A stretch of 64,000 bases of DNA from Nocardia anaemiae NBRC 100462 (lineage in GTDB: Bacteria > Actinomycetota > Actinomycetes > Mycobacteriales > Mycobacteriaceae). Position numbers and translations under genes: made by a program. This document shows positions 1 through 10,487 of the stretch, piece by piece (within the stretch, counting starts at the first letter, position 1; each line of letters begins with the position of its first letter). The stretch spans positions 62,001-126,000 of the forward strand of contig NZ_BDAZ01000018.1 in assembly GCF_001612725.1 (NCBI RefSeq), written 5' to 3'. Below the pieces are notes generated by a model, which saw only the letters and a program-made list of their open reading frames with translations, did no database searches and had not been told where the DNA came from.

Positions 1-1
1 T

Positions 2-1903
<1,902 letters not shown>

Positions 1904-1915
<12 letters not shown>

Positions 1916-2824
1916 CATAACCTGGGCCGCAATGAGTTCCAGATGCGCCAGATCGTCGAGATCGAGGATCTGGAGATAGAGACGGGTAGCGCCGATTTCG
2001 GCGTAGCGGGCGATCTTGTCGACGACCTCGGCGGGGGACCCCGCGAGCCCGTTGGTCTTCAGTTCCTCGACCTCACGGCCGATCGCGGCGGCCCTGCGCG
2101 CCACCTCGGCATCGGAGGCACCGACACAGGCCACCAGGGCATTGGAGTAGATCAGATCGTCGGGGCGGCGGCCGCGAGCCTGCGCGGCGGCGCGCACACG
2201 ATCGAATTGACGGGCACTGTCCTCGAGCGAGCCGAAGGGCATATTGAATTCGGTCGCGTAGGTGGCGGCCAGGCGCGGGGTGCGCGTCGCACCGTGCCCG
2301 CCGATCAGCACCGGCAGCGGATTCTGCACCGGCTTCGGCAGGGCGGGGGAGTCCGTGATCGCGTAATGTGCACCGTCGAAGCTGAACTTATCGCCGACCT
2401 TTGTCGCCCACAGGCCGGTGATGATGGCCAGCTGCTCCTCGAACCTGGTGAACTTGTCCTGCGGAAACGGGATGCCATAGGCGGCATGTTCCTCGGCGAA
2501 CCAGCCACTGCCCAGTCCGAATTCGACCCGGCCGCCGGACATCTGATCCACCTGGGCGACCTGGATGGCCAGCGGTCCGGGCAGCCGGAAGGTGGCGGCC
2601 GTTACCAGGGTGCCGAGCCGAATGCGCTTGGTCTCCCTGGCCAGCCCGGCCAGGGTAATCCAGGCATCGGTCGGGCCGGGCAGGCCATCGAGGCCGCCCA
2701 TCGCCAGATAGTGGTCAGAGCGGAAGAATGCGTCGAAACCCAGATCCTCGGTGGCTTTGGCGACGGTCAGCAGCGTGTCGAAGCTCGCACCCTGCTGCGG
2801 TTCGGTGAAGATGCGTAGATCCAT
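1904..2824 (-). CDS. LLM-class F420-dependent oxidoreductase
   Basis: A cytosolic TIM-barrel flavin/F420 oxidoreductase of the luciferase-like monooxygenase family, about 306 residues, the usual size. Family hallmarks are the start [15 protein letters not shown], the bait-like FFRSDHYL, the stretch [14 protein letters not shown], the [16 protein letters not shown] motif and the [17 protein letters not shown] block. Such enzymes reduce or oxidise small organic substrates with F420H2; the substrate cannot be read from sequence. I chose the inner ATG (2824) because the protein then begins at the conserved first strand; an ATG at 2833 would add three residues. The 3' end overlaps the convergent rpoB by 12 bp. 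It is a stand-alone gene. Confidence 0.85.
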
Positions 2825-2891
2825 GCCGACCATGGTGCCCGAAACTGATCTTGTGGGTCGGGTCTGATTCGCCGCCGCTTATCATTGGCCC

Positions 2892-5800
2892 GTGGTTGGC
2901 GCGGTCGAATCGGAATCCGATCTACGCAGGGGTGTTTCGCCGAGATCGGTATTCGCCCAACGTCTGATGAGCCTGTTCGATGCCGCGGGCAATCCGAAAC
3001 TGCGGCAGGTGGCCAGCGCCGCCGAGGCACGGATGAAGGCCACCCGCGGACCGACCAAGGGCAGTACCGCATCGTTGCAGCGGATCAGCGACTGGCGCTC
3101 GGGTCGCAATGTCCCCGCGCAATTCGAGACGCTGCTGCCGATCGTGCTCACCTTGATCGATCTGGCCAAGAAGTCGGCCGCGCCGATGCAGCGCGAACTG
3201 GTCGATCTACAGGAATGGCGGCGGCTGTGGCAGGCGGCCGTCACTTGGAAACCCGAGAACGATCCGGCCACCGCCGTATGTCCCTATCGGGGGCTGACGT
3301 CATATCAATCCGCCGATGCCGCATGGTTTTTCGGGCGCAGCCGTGCCACCACCGAGTTCACCGAACTGGTGCTCGGCACCCTCGATGAGCCAGGGGGCGG
3401 CATGGTCGCTCTGGTCGGCGCATCGGGGGCGGGTAAATCCTCAATGCTGCACGCGGGGTTGATCCCGGCGGTTCGGAAGGTCGAAAGGGATTGGCGGATA
3501 ACGACTGTCACCCCCGGTGCGCAACCACGGACCGCGCTGGCCGAAGCCGTTGATGACGACTGGGCGATCGGCAAATACGGATTGTTGATCGTGGATCAGT
3601 TCGAGGAATTGTTCACCGCCTGCCAGGACGAGCAGGAGCGCGAGGATTTCCTCACCGCGTTGGCGGATCTGGCCGCACCACACGAAAAGCGCTGGGTTAC
3701 TGTGCTATTGGCGGTGCGCGCCGACTTCTACGCACCATGCCTCGACTTTCCGATCCTCGAAGAAGTACTGAACAATCGGGGTTATGTCCTCGGCCCGATG
3801 CGCTTGAGCGAACTGTCCGAGGCCATTGCCGGCCCGGCCGCGGCGGCGGGACTCGAACTCGAACCAGGCCTGGTCGAACTGGTGGTCACCGAACTCTGTG
3901 GCCTCGGCGACCACCAGCACCGGCGCAGCTATGATCCCGGCGCACTGCCGCTGCTATCCCATGTCATGGCGGCGACCTGGGAACATCGGGAACGATTACG
4001 CCTGACCGTCGCGGGTTATCGCAAGGCGGGCGGGGTTACGGGTTCGGTCGCGGCAACGGCCGAACAGGCCTGGGACGAACTCACCGTCACCCAGCGGATC
4101 GAGGCGAAACCGCTGCTGCTGAGCCTGGTCAGCGTCGGCCGCGACGGTCACGACACCAGACGTCGCGCCGTGCGCGCTGAATTGATCACCCGCGCAGTGG
4201 ATTCCGAGGCTGCCGACGCGGTGCTGGAAACGCTGGTCCGGGCCAGACTGGTCACCTCCGATGCCGACAGCGCGTACTTCACCCACGAAATCGTGCTGCG
4301 CGCCTGGCCCCGACTCCGGGCCTGGATCGAGGAGGATCGCGTCGGCTATCTGTTGCGCCAACGGCTGGAAGCCGATGCGGCGGACTGGTCCTCCTCGGGA
4401 AATGATCCGGCCCTGCTCTACCGCGGCACTCGGTTGGCGACCGCGAAAGAAGCCACCGACCGGCATCCGGCCACCGAAACGGTGACCGAATTCCTCACCG
4501 CGGCAGAGACTTCCCGAACGAAGTCACGCCGCTGGGCCGCCGCCACGCGTGCGGTACTGGCTCTGCTCGGCGTCGGTGTGCTCGTCCTCGGCATCGCCGC
4601 CTACGGCCAGGTCAGGCTGAAGGACGAACAACGCGACAATGCCCTGCTTTCGGCGGTGCTCGCTGAGTCGGAGAGCCTGCGCTCGACCGATCCCACCCTG
4701 TCGGCCCAACTCGCCCTGGTCGCCCATCGCCTCGAGCCCGATGACCCGGACGTGAATTCGCGACTGCTGAGCACCCAGAATCTGCCGCTGGCCACCCCGC
4801 TGTCCGGCCATATCGGCGCGGTCGACCAGGTTGTGTATCAACCGGGCGGCGCCATGCTGGCCTCGGCGGGCGAGGACCATACGATCCGGCTGTGGGATCT
4901 CACCGATCGTGCGCGTCCACAGCCCATGGGCACGCCATTGAACTGTGACACCCCGGCGACCTCGGTTTCGTTCAGCCCCGACGGCAAGCTCCTTGCGGGG
5001 GCCTGTGGCAAGGCACTACGGCTGTGGAATGTCGAGGATCCGCGACATCCGGCCCCGGCGGCGGCCGCGATCGCCGGGGACGTATCGCGGGTGGTCTTCA
5101 GTCCGAACGGACGGGTGCTCGCCGCGGCCGACAACAATCGCACCGTCACGCTGTGGAATCTGCAGAACCCGGCGACGCCGACGAAAATCGGTGCCGCGCT
5201 GCCGATTCCGCAACCGACTCGATCGATATCGTTCCATCCCAAGGGATCCTGGCTCGCCGTCGCCTACGACGATGCGATCCAACTCTGGACCATCGGGGAT
5301 GCCCCGACACCGCTGGGTGCGCCGATCCCGATTCCGGTGCGGCCGGTGCGGGCGGTGGCGGTCGGCCCGGACGGTGCGACCCTTGCGGTCGGCAGTGGCG
5401 GCGATTCGCCGTGGGCGGAGAATACCGGCGATGCCACCGTCGGACTGTGGGATATCGCCGATCCGGTCCGGCCGGTCTATCGGGGTTCGCTGCTCGCGGC
5501 CGCGAACTCGGCGGTGCGCTCGCTCGCGTTCAGCCCGGACGGCGACGCCCTTGCCGCAGGCAACCGCAATGGCGTCACGGTGTGGAATATCGCCGACCGC
5601 GCCAATCCGAGGCCGCTCGGCGAACCGCTGCTGGCATCGTCGTCACCGTGTCCCGAGGTCAGCACCATGCTGGTCTGTCAGGACGCGCAGAACTCGCTGG
5701 CCTTCGGTCCGGACGGCCATTCCGTCGCGGCCGCGGGCGCGCTCGGGGTGGTCCGGATCTGGTCGCTGGCGCCCGCCGTGCTGCCCGGGCGGCTCGGGTG

Positions 5801-6833
5801 GTTGCCGGTGCCGCCCGCATTCAGCACCGAGGGCACCATGGTGACCGGCGCGATCAACGGCCGGGTCGCGCTGTGGGATGTGCGTGATCGCGCCGAATTG
5901 CGCAAACTCGCCGACCTCGGCCCCGGTCCCACCGAGCTGTACGCGGCGGGAGCCGCGCTGAGCCGAGACGGACGCACGGCCGCCTCGACGGTCGGCTCGC
6001 CGCCGCGCGTGCTCCTGCACGACCTCAGCGATCCAGCGCATGCGCACACGATCGCGGAACTGCCCGTGATCTTCGCCGCCATGTTCAGTCCGGGCGGTCG
6101 CTATCTGTGGACCATCGCCGACGATGTGGCCTGGTCCTTCCAGGTATGGGATCTGGTCGACCGGGCCCATCCGGTGCCGCTCGGTCGCCGGATGCCGCTG
6201 GCCACCGGCGGCGGCGCATTCGCCATGTACAGCGTCGGGGACGAGCTGATGGCCACCATGTCCTTGGATCGGACCGAGACCGGCCAGGATCGATACGTCA
6301 TCCGGCTCTGGGATCTGTCGAATCCGGCCGAACCCCATGTGCTGAGCGAGATTCCGAGCGAGCCGACCAAACCGTTCGGCTGGATCGGCGTCACACCGGA
6401 CAATCGGACGCTGGTCAGTCTCGCGGCCGACACCCTGCAGACCTGGGATATCTCCGATCCCGCCGAGGTGCGCAAATTGGGCGAGCCGATAGCGACGCAC
6501 GGATTGAATATCCTGTCCGTCGATTTCAGTCCCGACAGCGCGACCATGGCGACCTCGAGCGCGGATTCGACCGTGCGGATCTGGGATTTCCGTGACCGCG
6601 CGCATCCGAAACCGCTCGGACATTCGATCACCGTGCCGAGCACGACGAGCTGGCAGCTGGCCTTCGATCCGGCGGGCCGCTATCTGGTCGGCACCGGCAA
6701 CGGCGTGATGAGCATGTGGGATCTGGATCCGCAGCACGCGATCGCGCGGATCTGCGATGTCGGTCGCGCGGTATTGACCCGCGAGGTGTGGCAGGCGCAT
6801 GTGCCGCGAATGGCCTATCGCCCGCCCTGCTGA
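2892..6833 (+). CDS. HTH-nSTAND1-WD40 multidomain protein
   Basis: A 1313-residue protein starting at GTG. Order of parts: an N-terminal helical, HTH-like segment (about 18-95, with RISDWRSGRNVP); an nSTAND1-type NTPase module opening with CPYRGLTSYQ (130-), Walker A GASGAGKSS (about 176-184) and Walker B LLIVDQFEEL (about 231-240); a helical region; one transmembrane helix near 550-572; then about 14 WD40-like repeats from about 637 to the end (for example ASAGEDHTIRLWDL and ATSSADSTVRIWDF), enough for two seven-bladed propellers. STAND proteins are signalling switches in which repeats sense a ligand and the NTPase oligomerises. Close architectures are common in Streptomyces and Nocardia, mostly without known function; some STAND proteins act in antiphage defence. 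The HTH suggests DNA or partner binding. It stands alone, and its 3' end overlaps the convergent serine hydrolase by 19 bp. Confidence 0.85.
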   Translation: MVGAVESESDLRRGVSPRSVFAQRLMSLFDAAGNPKLRQVASAAEARMKATRGPTKGSTASLQRISDWRSGRNVPAQFETLLPIVLTLIDLAKKSAAPMQRELVDLQEWRRLWQAAVTWKPENDPATAVCPYRGLTSYQSADAAWFFGRSRATTEFTELVLGTLDEPGGGMVALVGASGAGKSSMLHAGLIPAVRKVERDWRITTVTPGAQPRTALAEAVDDDWAIGKYGLLIVDQFEELFTACQDEQEREDFLTALADLAAPHEKRWVTVLLAVRADFYAPCLDFPILEEVLNNRGYVLGPMRLSELSEAIAGPAAAAGLELEPGLVELVVTELCGLGDHQHRRSYDPGALPLLSHVMAATWEHRERLRLTVAGYRKAGGVTGSVAATAEQAWDELTVTQRIEAKPLLLSLVSVGRDGHDTRRRAVRAELITRAVDSEAADAVLETLVRARLVTSDADSAYFTHEIVLRAWPRLRAWIEEDRVGYLLRQRLEADAADWSSSGNDPALLYRGTRLATAKEATDRHPATETVTEFLTAAETSRTKSRRWAAATRAVLALLGVGVLVLGIAAYGQVRLKDEQRDNALLSAVLAESESLRSTDPTLSAQLALVAHRLEPDDPDVNSRLLSTQNLPLATPLSGHIGAVDQVVYQPGGAMLASAGEDHTIRLWDLTDRARPQPMGTPLNCDTPATSVSFSPDGKLLAGACGKALRLWNVEDPRHPAPAAAAIAGDVSRVVFSPNGRVLAAADNNRTVTLWNLQNPATPTKIGAALPIPQPTRSISFHPKGSWLAVAYDDAIQLWTIGDAPTPLGAPIPIPVRPVRAVAVGPDGATLAVGSGGDSPWAENTGDATVGLWDIADPVRPVYRGSLLAAANSAVRSLAFSPDGDALAAGNRNGVTVWNIADRANPRPLGEPLLASSSPCPEVSTMLVCQDAQNSLAFGPDGHSVAAAGALGVVRIWSLAPAVLPGRLGWLPVPPAFSTEGTMVTGAINGRVALWDVRDRAELRKLADLGPGPTELYAAGAALSRDGRTAASTVGSPPRVLLHDLSDPAHAHTIAELPVIFAAMFSPGGRYLWTIADDVAWSFQVWDLVDRAHPVPLGRRMPLATGGGAFAMYSVGDELMATMSLDRTETGQDRYVIRLWDLSNPAEPHVLSEIPSEPTKPFGWIGVTPDNRTLVSLAADTLQTWDISDPAEVRKLGEPIATHGLNILSVDFSPDSATMATSSADSTVRIWDFRDRAHPKPLGHSITVPSTTSWQLAFDPAGRYLVGTGNGVMSMWDLDPQHAIARICDVGRAVLTREVWQAHVPRMAYRPPC

Positions 6834-8026
6834 TCAGAGCGGATGGCAGTCGGCGGAGCTTGCGGAGTCGGCGGGGTGGGTGAAGAAAAGGGGATGGCAG
6901 TCGGCGGAGCTTGCGGAGACGGCGGGGTGGGTGAAGACAGCGCGCAGAATGCTCGTGTGGCGGCATCGTCGAGAAACCTTGCGGCAGTGGCGTTGTCGGC
7001 GAGGTAGTGGAATTCGTTGGCGGTGAGCAGCACGATGCGGCTGCCGTCCGGGCTGGCGATGAGCCGATTGTCGTAGCCGAGCGTGCGGCCCAGGTAGGTC
7101 CAGACCGGACCGCAGGGTGCCTGCGCGTGCAGGACGCCGAGTCCGTAGCCGTTGCCCGCATCGGCTGTCGGCACGGTGGTGGTGAGCTCGGTCTGCTGCG
7201 CGGGTGGCAGCAGTCGTCCGGAGTAGAGCGCGTGGGTGAAGGTGGCGAAGTCGTCCAGGGTGGAGATCATCGCGCCCGCCGCGCCATAGATCTGTGGATC
7301 GGCCACCGAGATATCGCGTTGCCAGGTGTAACCGTGCAGCCAGTTGCCGTGCGGGTTCGGGTCGGTGACCGGAAAGCTGGTGTCGCGCAGCTGTAGTGGT
7401 TCGATGATGCGTTCGCGCACTTCGTCCGCCGTGTGTCGATCGGTCACGGCGGTGATCACCATGCTCGCGAGGACATAGTTGGTATTGGCATAGGAGAACC
7501 CCGCGCCCGGCGCCCCGGTCCGGCCCCGCTGCAGCGCGATATCGACCTCCGCCTGGGGCGACCACGCGGGCCATCTCTCGAGCCCGGCGATATAGGGCAG
7601 CGAGATCCTGGGATCGTCGGTGTATTCCGGCAGCCCGGAGGTGTGGTTGAGCAGCTGGCGAACTGTGATACCCGCACTGCCGGGCACCGCCTCGGGAATC
7701 CAGTGATCGATGGGGTCGTCGAGGGACAGTCGATGTTCGGCTTCCAGCTGCAGCAGGACCACGGCGACGAACGCCTTGGTGAAGCTGCCGATGCGTAACC
7801 GCGCCTTCGGATCGGCGGGGGTGCGGGTGGACAGCTCGCCGTAGCCCGCGTGCGCGTAGCGCGTTTCGGAACCGTTGCGGATCAGTCCGATGACGCCCGG
7901 ATAGCCACTCGCGACACCGGCGTCGGCGCCCGCCTGCAAGATATCGATCGGTTCCTCGGCCCGCGCGATGCCGGGCATTGCCAAGACGACGAGCACAGCG
8001 GCGACCATCCCCCTGATGGCAGTCAT
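6815..8026 (-). CDS. Secreted serine hydrolase, class C beta-lactamase / D,D-peptidase family
   Basis: About 403 residues from the ATG at 8026, which has GGAGGGG just upstream on the minus strand. An N-terminal signal peptide ends near GIARAEE, so the enzyme is exported. The beta-lactamase (PF00144) fold is shown by the nucleophile motif SFTK (in RIGSFTKAF), the Tyr motif YANTNY and a GxG-like HTSGLPEY/GYG region. Members include D-alanyl-D-alanine carboxypeptidases, esterases and penicillin-binding-protein-like enzymes; the substrate is open. The C-terminus is an unusual Pro-rich extension made of two 17-residue repeats, probably a wall-associated linker or simply a read-through tail. It converges on the WD40 gene with a 19-bp overlap. 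Confidence 0.85.
   Translation of the reverse strand: MTAIRGMVAAVLVVLAMPGIARAEEPIDILQAGADAGVASGYPGVIGLIRNGSETRYAHAGYGELSTRTPADPKARLRIGSFTKAFVAVVLLQLEAEHRLSLDDPIDHWIPEAVPGSAGITVRQLLNHTSGLPEYTDDPRISLPYIAGLERWPAWSPQAEVDIALQRGRTGAPGAGFSYANTNYVLASMVITAVTDRHTADEVRERIIEPLQLRDTSFPVTDPNPHGNWLHGYTWQRDISVADPQIYGAAGAMISTLDDFATFTHALYSGRLLPPAQQTELTTTVPTADAGNGYGLGVLHAQAPCGPVWTYLGRTLGYDNRLIASPDGSRIVLLTANEFHYLADNATAARFLDDAATRAFCALSSPTPPSPQAPPTAIPFSSPTPPTPQAPPTAIRSDQQGGR
6841..6936. repeat. Tandem direct repeat, two 45-bp copies at a 51-bp period
   Basis: Two copies of a 45-bp unit start at 6841 and 6892 and differ at one base. The period of 51 bp equals 17 codons, so the repeat stays in frame with the serine hydrolase read on the minus strand. 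It encodes its Pro-rich tail, two copies of a segment reading approximately SSPTPPxPQAPPTAI. It lies just past the WD40 gene's stop, where the two genes converge. Confidence 0.9.
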
Positions 8027-8081
8027 TCCCCTCCTGCGGCATGCGCGGTGTTCCGAGGCACAAGCTACCGCAACCACTTTG

Positions 8082-8116
8082 ACCTACCGGCATTCCGGTC
8101 CGGAATTCCGGTAGGT
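8082..8116. promoter_or_regulatory. 35-bp near-perfect palindrome between divergent genes
   Basis: Arms ACCTACCGG (8082-8090) and CCGGTAGGT (8108-8116) enclose ATTCCGG (8092-8098) and CCGGAAT (8100-8106), all sharing the centre at 8099. Only the pair 8091/8107 fails to match. It lies 56 bp upstream of the serine hydrolase start and about 190 bp upstream of the RDD gene. It may be an operator or an RNA hairpin; no cognate regulator is adjacent. Confidence 0.6.
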
Positions 8117-8309
8117 GCCCGTGAACTGCGCGGATGCGTCACTCGGCATGCCGATCGGTAGCTGCGTCCTTCCGCCGCCGCATACCGTCCGGTCGTCGAG
8201 CGGGAACAGGAATCACGTCGGCCGGGCCATGTGGAGGGGAGTTCGGCGGGTACGACTCCTGTTCCCGCCGCGGCCGCGAGCGCCATCAACCACGCACCGG
8301 AGGGAATAC

Positions 8310-8819
8310 TTGAGCACGTCCAGTACCTACCTCACCATTGCCTCCGGTCGGTATCGGCTCGCGAGTATGCGGACCCGGCTGTGCGCGCGGCTGATCGATA
8401 CCGTCATCATCGGCATACCGATCGGCATTGTGGCCGCGGTCGTGATCACGAGCACGGACTCGTCGCGCGAATTCCCCGCCGATACCGATTCCGAATTCGG
8501 CATGGGGGCCGCGCTGCTGGTTGTCGCACTCGGCTTGCTCGCCTGCATTGCCTACGAGGTCGGCTTGACCGCGACCCAGGGTGCGACCTTCGGGAAGAAG
8601 GCGCTCGGCATTCGAGTCGCGCGGATCGATACCGCCGACGCGCCCGGCGAAGGCATCGGCGGCGCGGCGGCCTTGATCCGCTGGGCGACGCTCGTCGTGC
8701 CGAGCCTGCTGTGCGGTATCTGGGGGGTGGTCTGTGCGGTGTCGCCGTATTTCGATCATGTCGCCCGGCAAGGTTGGCATGACAAGGTTGCCAAGACTTT
8801 CGTTCTCGCGGTTTGCTAG
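8310..8819 (+). CDS. RDD-family membrane protein
   Basis: A 169-residue integral membrane protein. The RDD domain is recognisable from MRTRLCARLIDTVII (the Arg and Asp that name the family), a second hydrophobic segment around GAALLVVALGLLACIAYEV, the TxGxTxGKKxLGIRV motif (TQGATFGKKALGIRV) and the terminal WHDKVAKTFV. The function of RDD proteins is mostly unknown; some have been linked to ion exchange. I chose the TTG at 8310 because GGAGGG lies five bases upstream and it places the RDD domain near the N-terminus. The open frame extends upstream to 8115, but that part is Arg/Pro-rich and looks non-coding. It is monocistronic, followed by gluconokinase after 82 bp. Confidence 0.85.
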   Translation: MSTSSTYLTIASGRYRLASMRTRLCARLIDTVIIGIPIGIVAAVVITSTDSSREFPADTDSEFGMGAALLVVALGLLACIAYEVGLTATQGATFGKKALGIRVARIDTADAPGEGIGGAAALIRWATLVVPSLLCGIWGVVCAVSPYFDHVARQGWHDKVAKTFVLAVC

Positions 8820-8901
8820 CGCGGGCTACCGATAGGGTCGGCGTCGTGAGTGGAGGTCGTATGGCACCGGCATCGCGCGGCGATTCGATGAGGGAGACGG
8901 C

Positions 8902-9405
8902 ATGACAGATCGGCCGATCGTGGTTGTCATGGGCGTCTCCGGATGCGGAAAGTCCACGGTCGGCGCGCTACTTGCCGAGACGCTGCGGGTCGAATATGCC
9001 GAGGGTGACGTTTTCCATCCGGCTTCGAATATCGAGAAGATGGCGGCAGGTGTGCCACTGACGGATGCGGATCGCGCCCCGTGGCTCGATATCGTGGCGG
9101 CGTGGCTGGGCGAGCGGCGCGAGCGCGGCGGGGTGGTCAGTTGCTCGGCGCTCAAGCGAAGCTACCGCGATCGGCTGCGCGCGGCCGCACCCGAGGCGTA
9201 CTTCGTCCATCTGTACGCATCACGCGCGGAACTGGCGCGCCGAATGCAGACTCGCCGTGGCCATTTCATGCCAGCGACGCTGCTCGATTCGCAGCTCGCC
9301 GCCTTGCAGCCCTTGGCTTCGGATGAATTCGGCATCACTGTGGATGCGACCAAGGATCCCGCCGAACTGGTTCGCGAGGCGGTAACCGCCTGGCAGTCGA
9401 GCTGA
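8902..9405 (+). CDS. gntK: Gluconokinase
   Basis: A 167-residue cytosolic kinase that phosphorylates D-gluconate to 6-phosphogluconate with ATP, feeding the pentose phosphate pathway. The P-loop GVSGCGKST (residues 11-19) is followed by the diagnostic EGDVFHPASNIEKMAAGVPL and DADRAPWLD, then CSALKRSYRDRLR and the lid RRGHFMPATLLDSQLAAL. Length and motifs match the thermoresistant gluconokinase family throughout. The gene ends two bases from the convergent small membrane gene. No gluconate permease or regulator is adjacent. Confidence 0.93.
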   Translation: MTDRPIVVVMGVSGCGKSTVGALLAETLRVEYAEGDVFHPASNIEKMAAGVPLTDADRAPWLDIVAAWLGERRERGGVVSCSALKRSYRDRLRAAAPEAYFVHLYASRAELARRMQTRRGHFMPATLLDSQLAALQPLASDEFGITVDATKDPAELVREAVTAWQSS

Positions 9406-9406
9406 C

Positions 9407-9628
9407 TCAGGTATTCGTGCGTCGCCGCACGACTCGGGTCGCCAGCCAGGCCACGCCGAGAATGAGCAGAGGGGTCAGCAGGAGCAGCGGTACGGTCGCC
9501 GCACCCGCGAATGGATGCAGCCAGCCCGCGACGGTGTCGCATATCGCGTCGATCACGGTGCGAGCCAACTCCGCCACCGGCGAGTGCTCGTCCGGTCCGG
9601 TGCTGGCGTGGTCCGGCCATCGATTCAC
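9407..9628 (-). CDS. Small single-pass membrane protein, unknown function
   Basis: About 73 residues from the GTG at 9628. It has a polar N-terminus, a predicted helix around TVIDAICDTVAGWLHPF, and a C-terminal membrane segment (AATVPLLLLTPLLILGVAWLA) followed by RVVRRRTNT. The basic end suggests it stays cytoplasmic. A longer reading from 9724 is possible but lacks a convincing ribosome site. No family recognised. It converges on gluconokinase with a one-base gap and is divergent from the PAP2 gene, so it may share that promoter region. Confidence 0.5.
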   Translation of the reverse strand: MNRWPDHASTGPDEHSPVAELARTVIDAICDTVAGWLHPFAGAATVPLLLLTPLLILGVAWLATRVVRRRTNT

Positions 9629-9722
9629 GGCCAACACCCTACGACATGGCATCGGTATTTCCGGTAGATCCTCGGCCGGACACTCAGCAATCTCACAGCT
9701 GCGAATCTGGCATGGTGGAGAC

Positions 9723-10487
9723 ATGACAAGTCATCCGCTACCGGTCCGGAACATCGTGGTGCTGACCGCGATGGTCTTCGCCATTACCGGCAGCGTGCTC
9801 GAGCGCGACGGCGTCACCGCGATCGATCAGCCGGGGACCGATTGGGTGGTCCAGCAGCGGGACGGGCTGTTGACACCGATTGCGATCGGGATCAGCGACT
9901 TGGGCGGCACGCTGGCGATGACCGCGGTGGCGGTGGTGCTCTGTATCGCGCTGGCCATGCGTCGGCGGTGGCCGGAGGTGGTGCTGGTCGGTGTCGCCAG
10001 CGTGGGGGCGGGCGTGCTCGTCGTGGTCGGCAAACATCTGGTCGGGCGTACTCGCCCGCCCGAGGCGGATCGTCTCGTCACCGAGACCAATCAGGCTTTT
10101 CCATCCGGACACAGTCTCGGATCGATCGTGGTGATCGGACTCGTTGCCGCGGTGGTGCTTTCGCGATTACACCGCCCGGCCGCCCGCCGCATCGGCGTAA
10201 CCGTCGCGGCCGTATTCGTTGTGGCCGTTGGCCTTTCCCGCTGGTATCTGGGCGTGCACTGGCCGACCGATGTGCTCGGCGGCTGGAGTATCGGAGCGCT
10301 GTGGCTCGTGCTGTGTCTGGCGGCGTACCGGACCTATCTGGTGGGCAGGGCCGGTGTGGTGCACTCCGCGCCGGAGACGTTGGGAATGCAGACACCCGCG
10401 GCCTCGGACAGCAGCAGCGCCCCGCCGACCAGCGCGGCCACCGCGATCGCACCGAAGACGAAGACCCACAGCAGCGCGGGGATGTGA
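9723..10487 (+). CDS. PAP2-family membrane phosphatase
   Basis: A 254-residue multi-spanning lipid phosphatase. The three-part PAP2 active site is complete: KHLVGRTRP (KxxxxxxRP), FPSGHSLGS (PSGH) and SRWYLGVHWPTD (SRxxxxxHxxxD). Such enzymes dephosphorylate phosphatidate, undecaprenyl pyrophosphate or related lipids at the outer membrane face. The ATG at 9723 precedes a signal-anchor-like helix; the open frame upstream is not needed. The last 50 residues after AAYRTYLVG are Ala/Ser/Thr-rich and lie antisense to the end of the M50 gene over 154 bp, so this tail is probably non-conserved. Confidence 0.88.
   Translation: MTSHPLPVRNIVVLTAMVFAITGSVLERDGVTAIDQPGTDWVVQQRDGLLTPIAIGISDLGGTLAMTAVAVVLCIALAMRRRWPEVVLVGVASVGAGVLVVVGKHLVGRTRPPEADRLVTETNQAFPSGHSLGSIVVIGLVAAVVLSRLHRPAARRIGVTVAAVFVVAVGLSRWYLGVHWPTDVLGGWSIGALWLVLCLAAYRTYLVGRAGVVHSAPETLGMQTPAASDSSSAPPTSAATAIAPKTKTHSSAGM

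Noticed and set aside
1943..2818. Plus-strand open frame of 291 codons
   Set aside because: Antisense to the clear F420-type oxidoreductase; Gly/Arg/Asp-rich shadow of a GC-rich gene.
5643..6800. 385-codon minus-strand frame
   Set aside because: Antisense to the WD40 repeats; rich in Arg/His/Gly with no domain.
6841..6936. Possible CRISPR-like repeat
   Set aside because: Only two copies with a six-base gap, in frame within a gene, and no cas genes.
8115..8309. Longer N-terminus for the RDD protein
   Set aside because: Arg/Pro-rich text with no ribosome site; the TTG at 8310 has GGAGGG in the right place.
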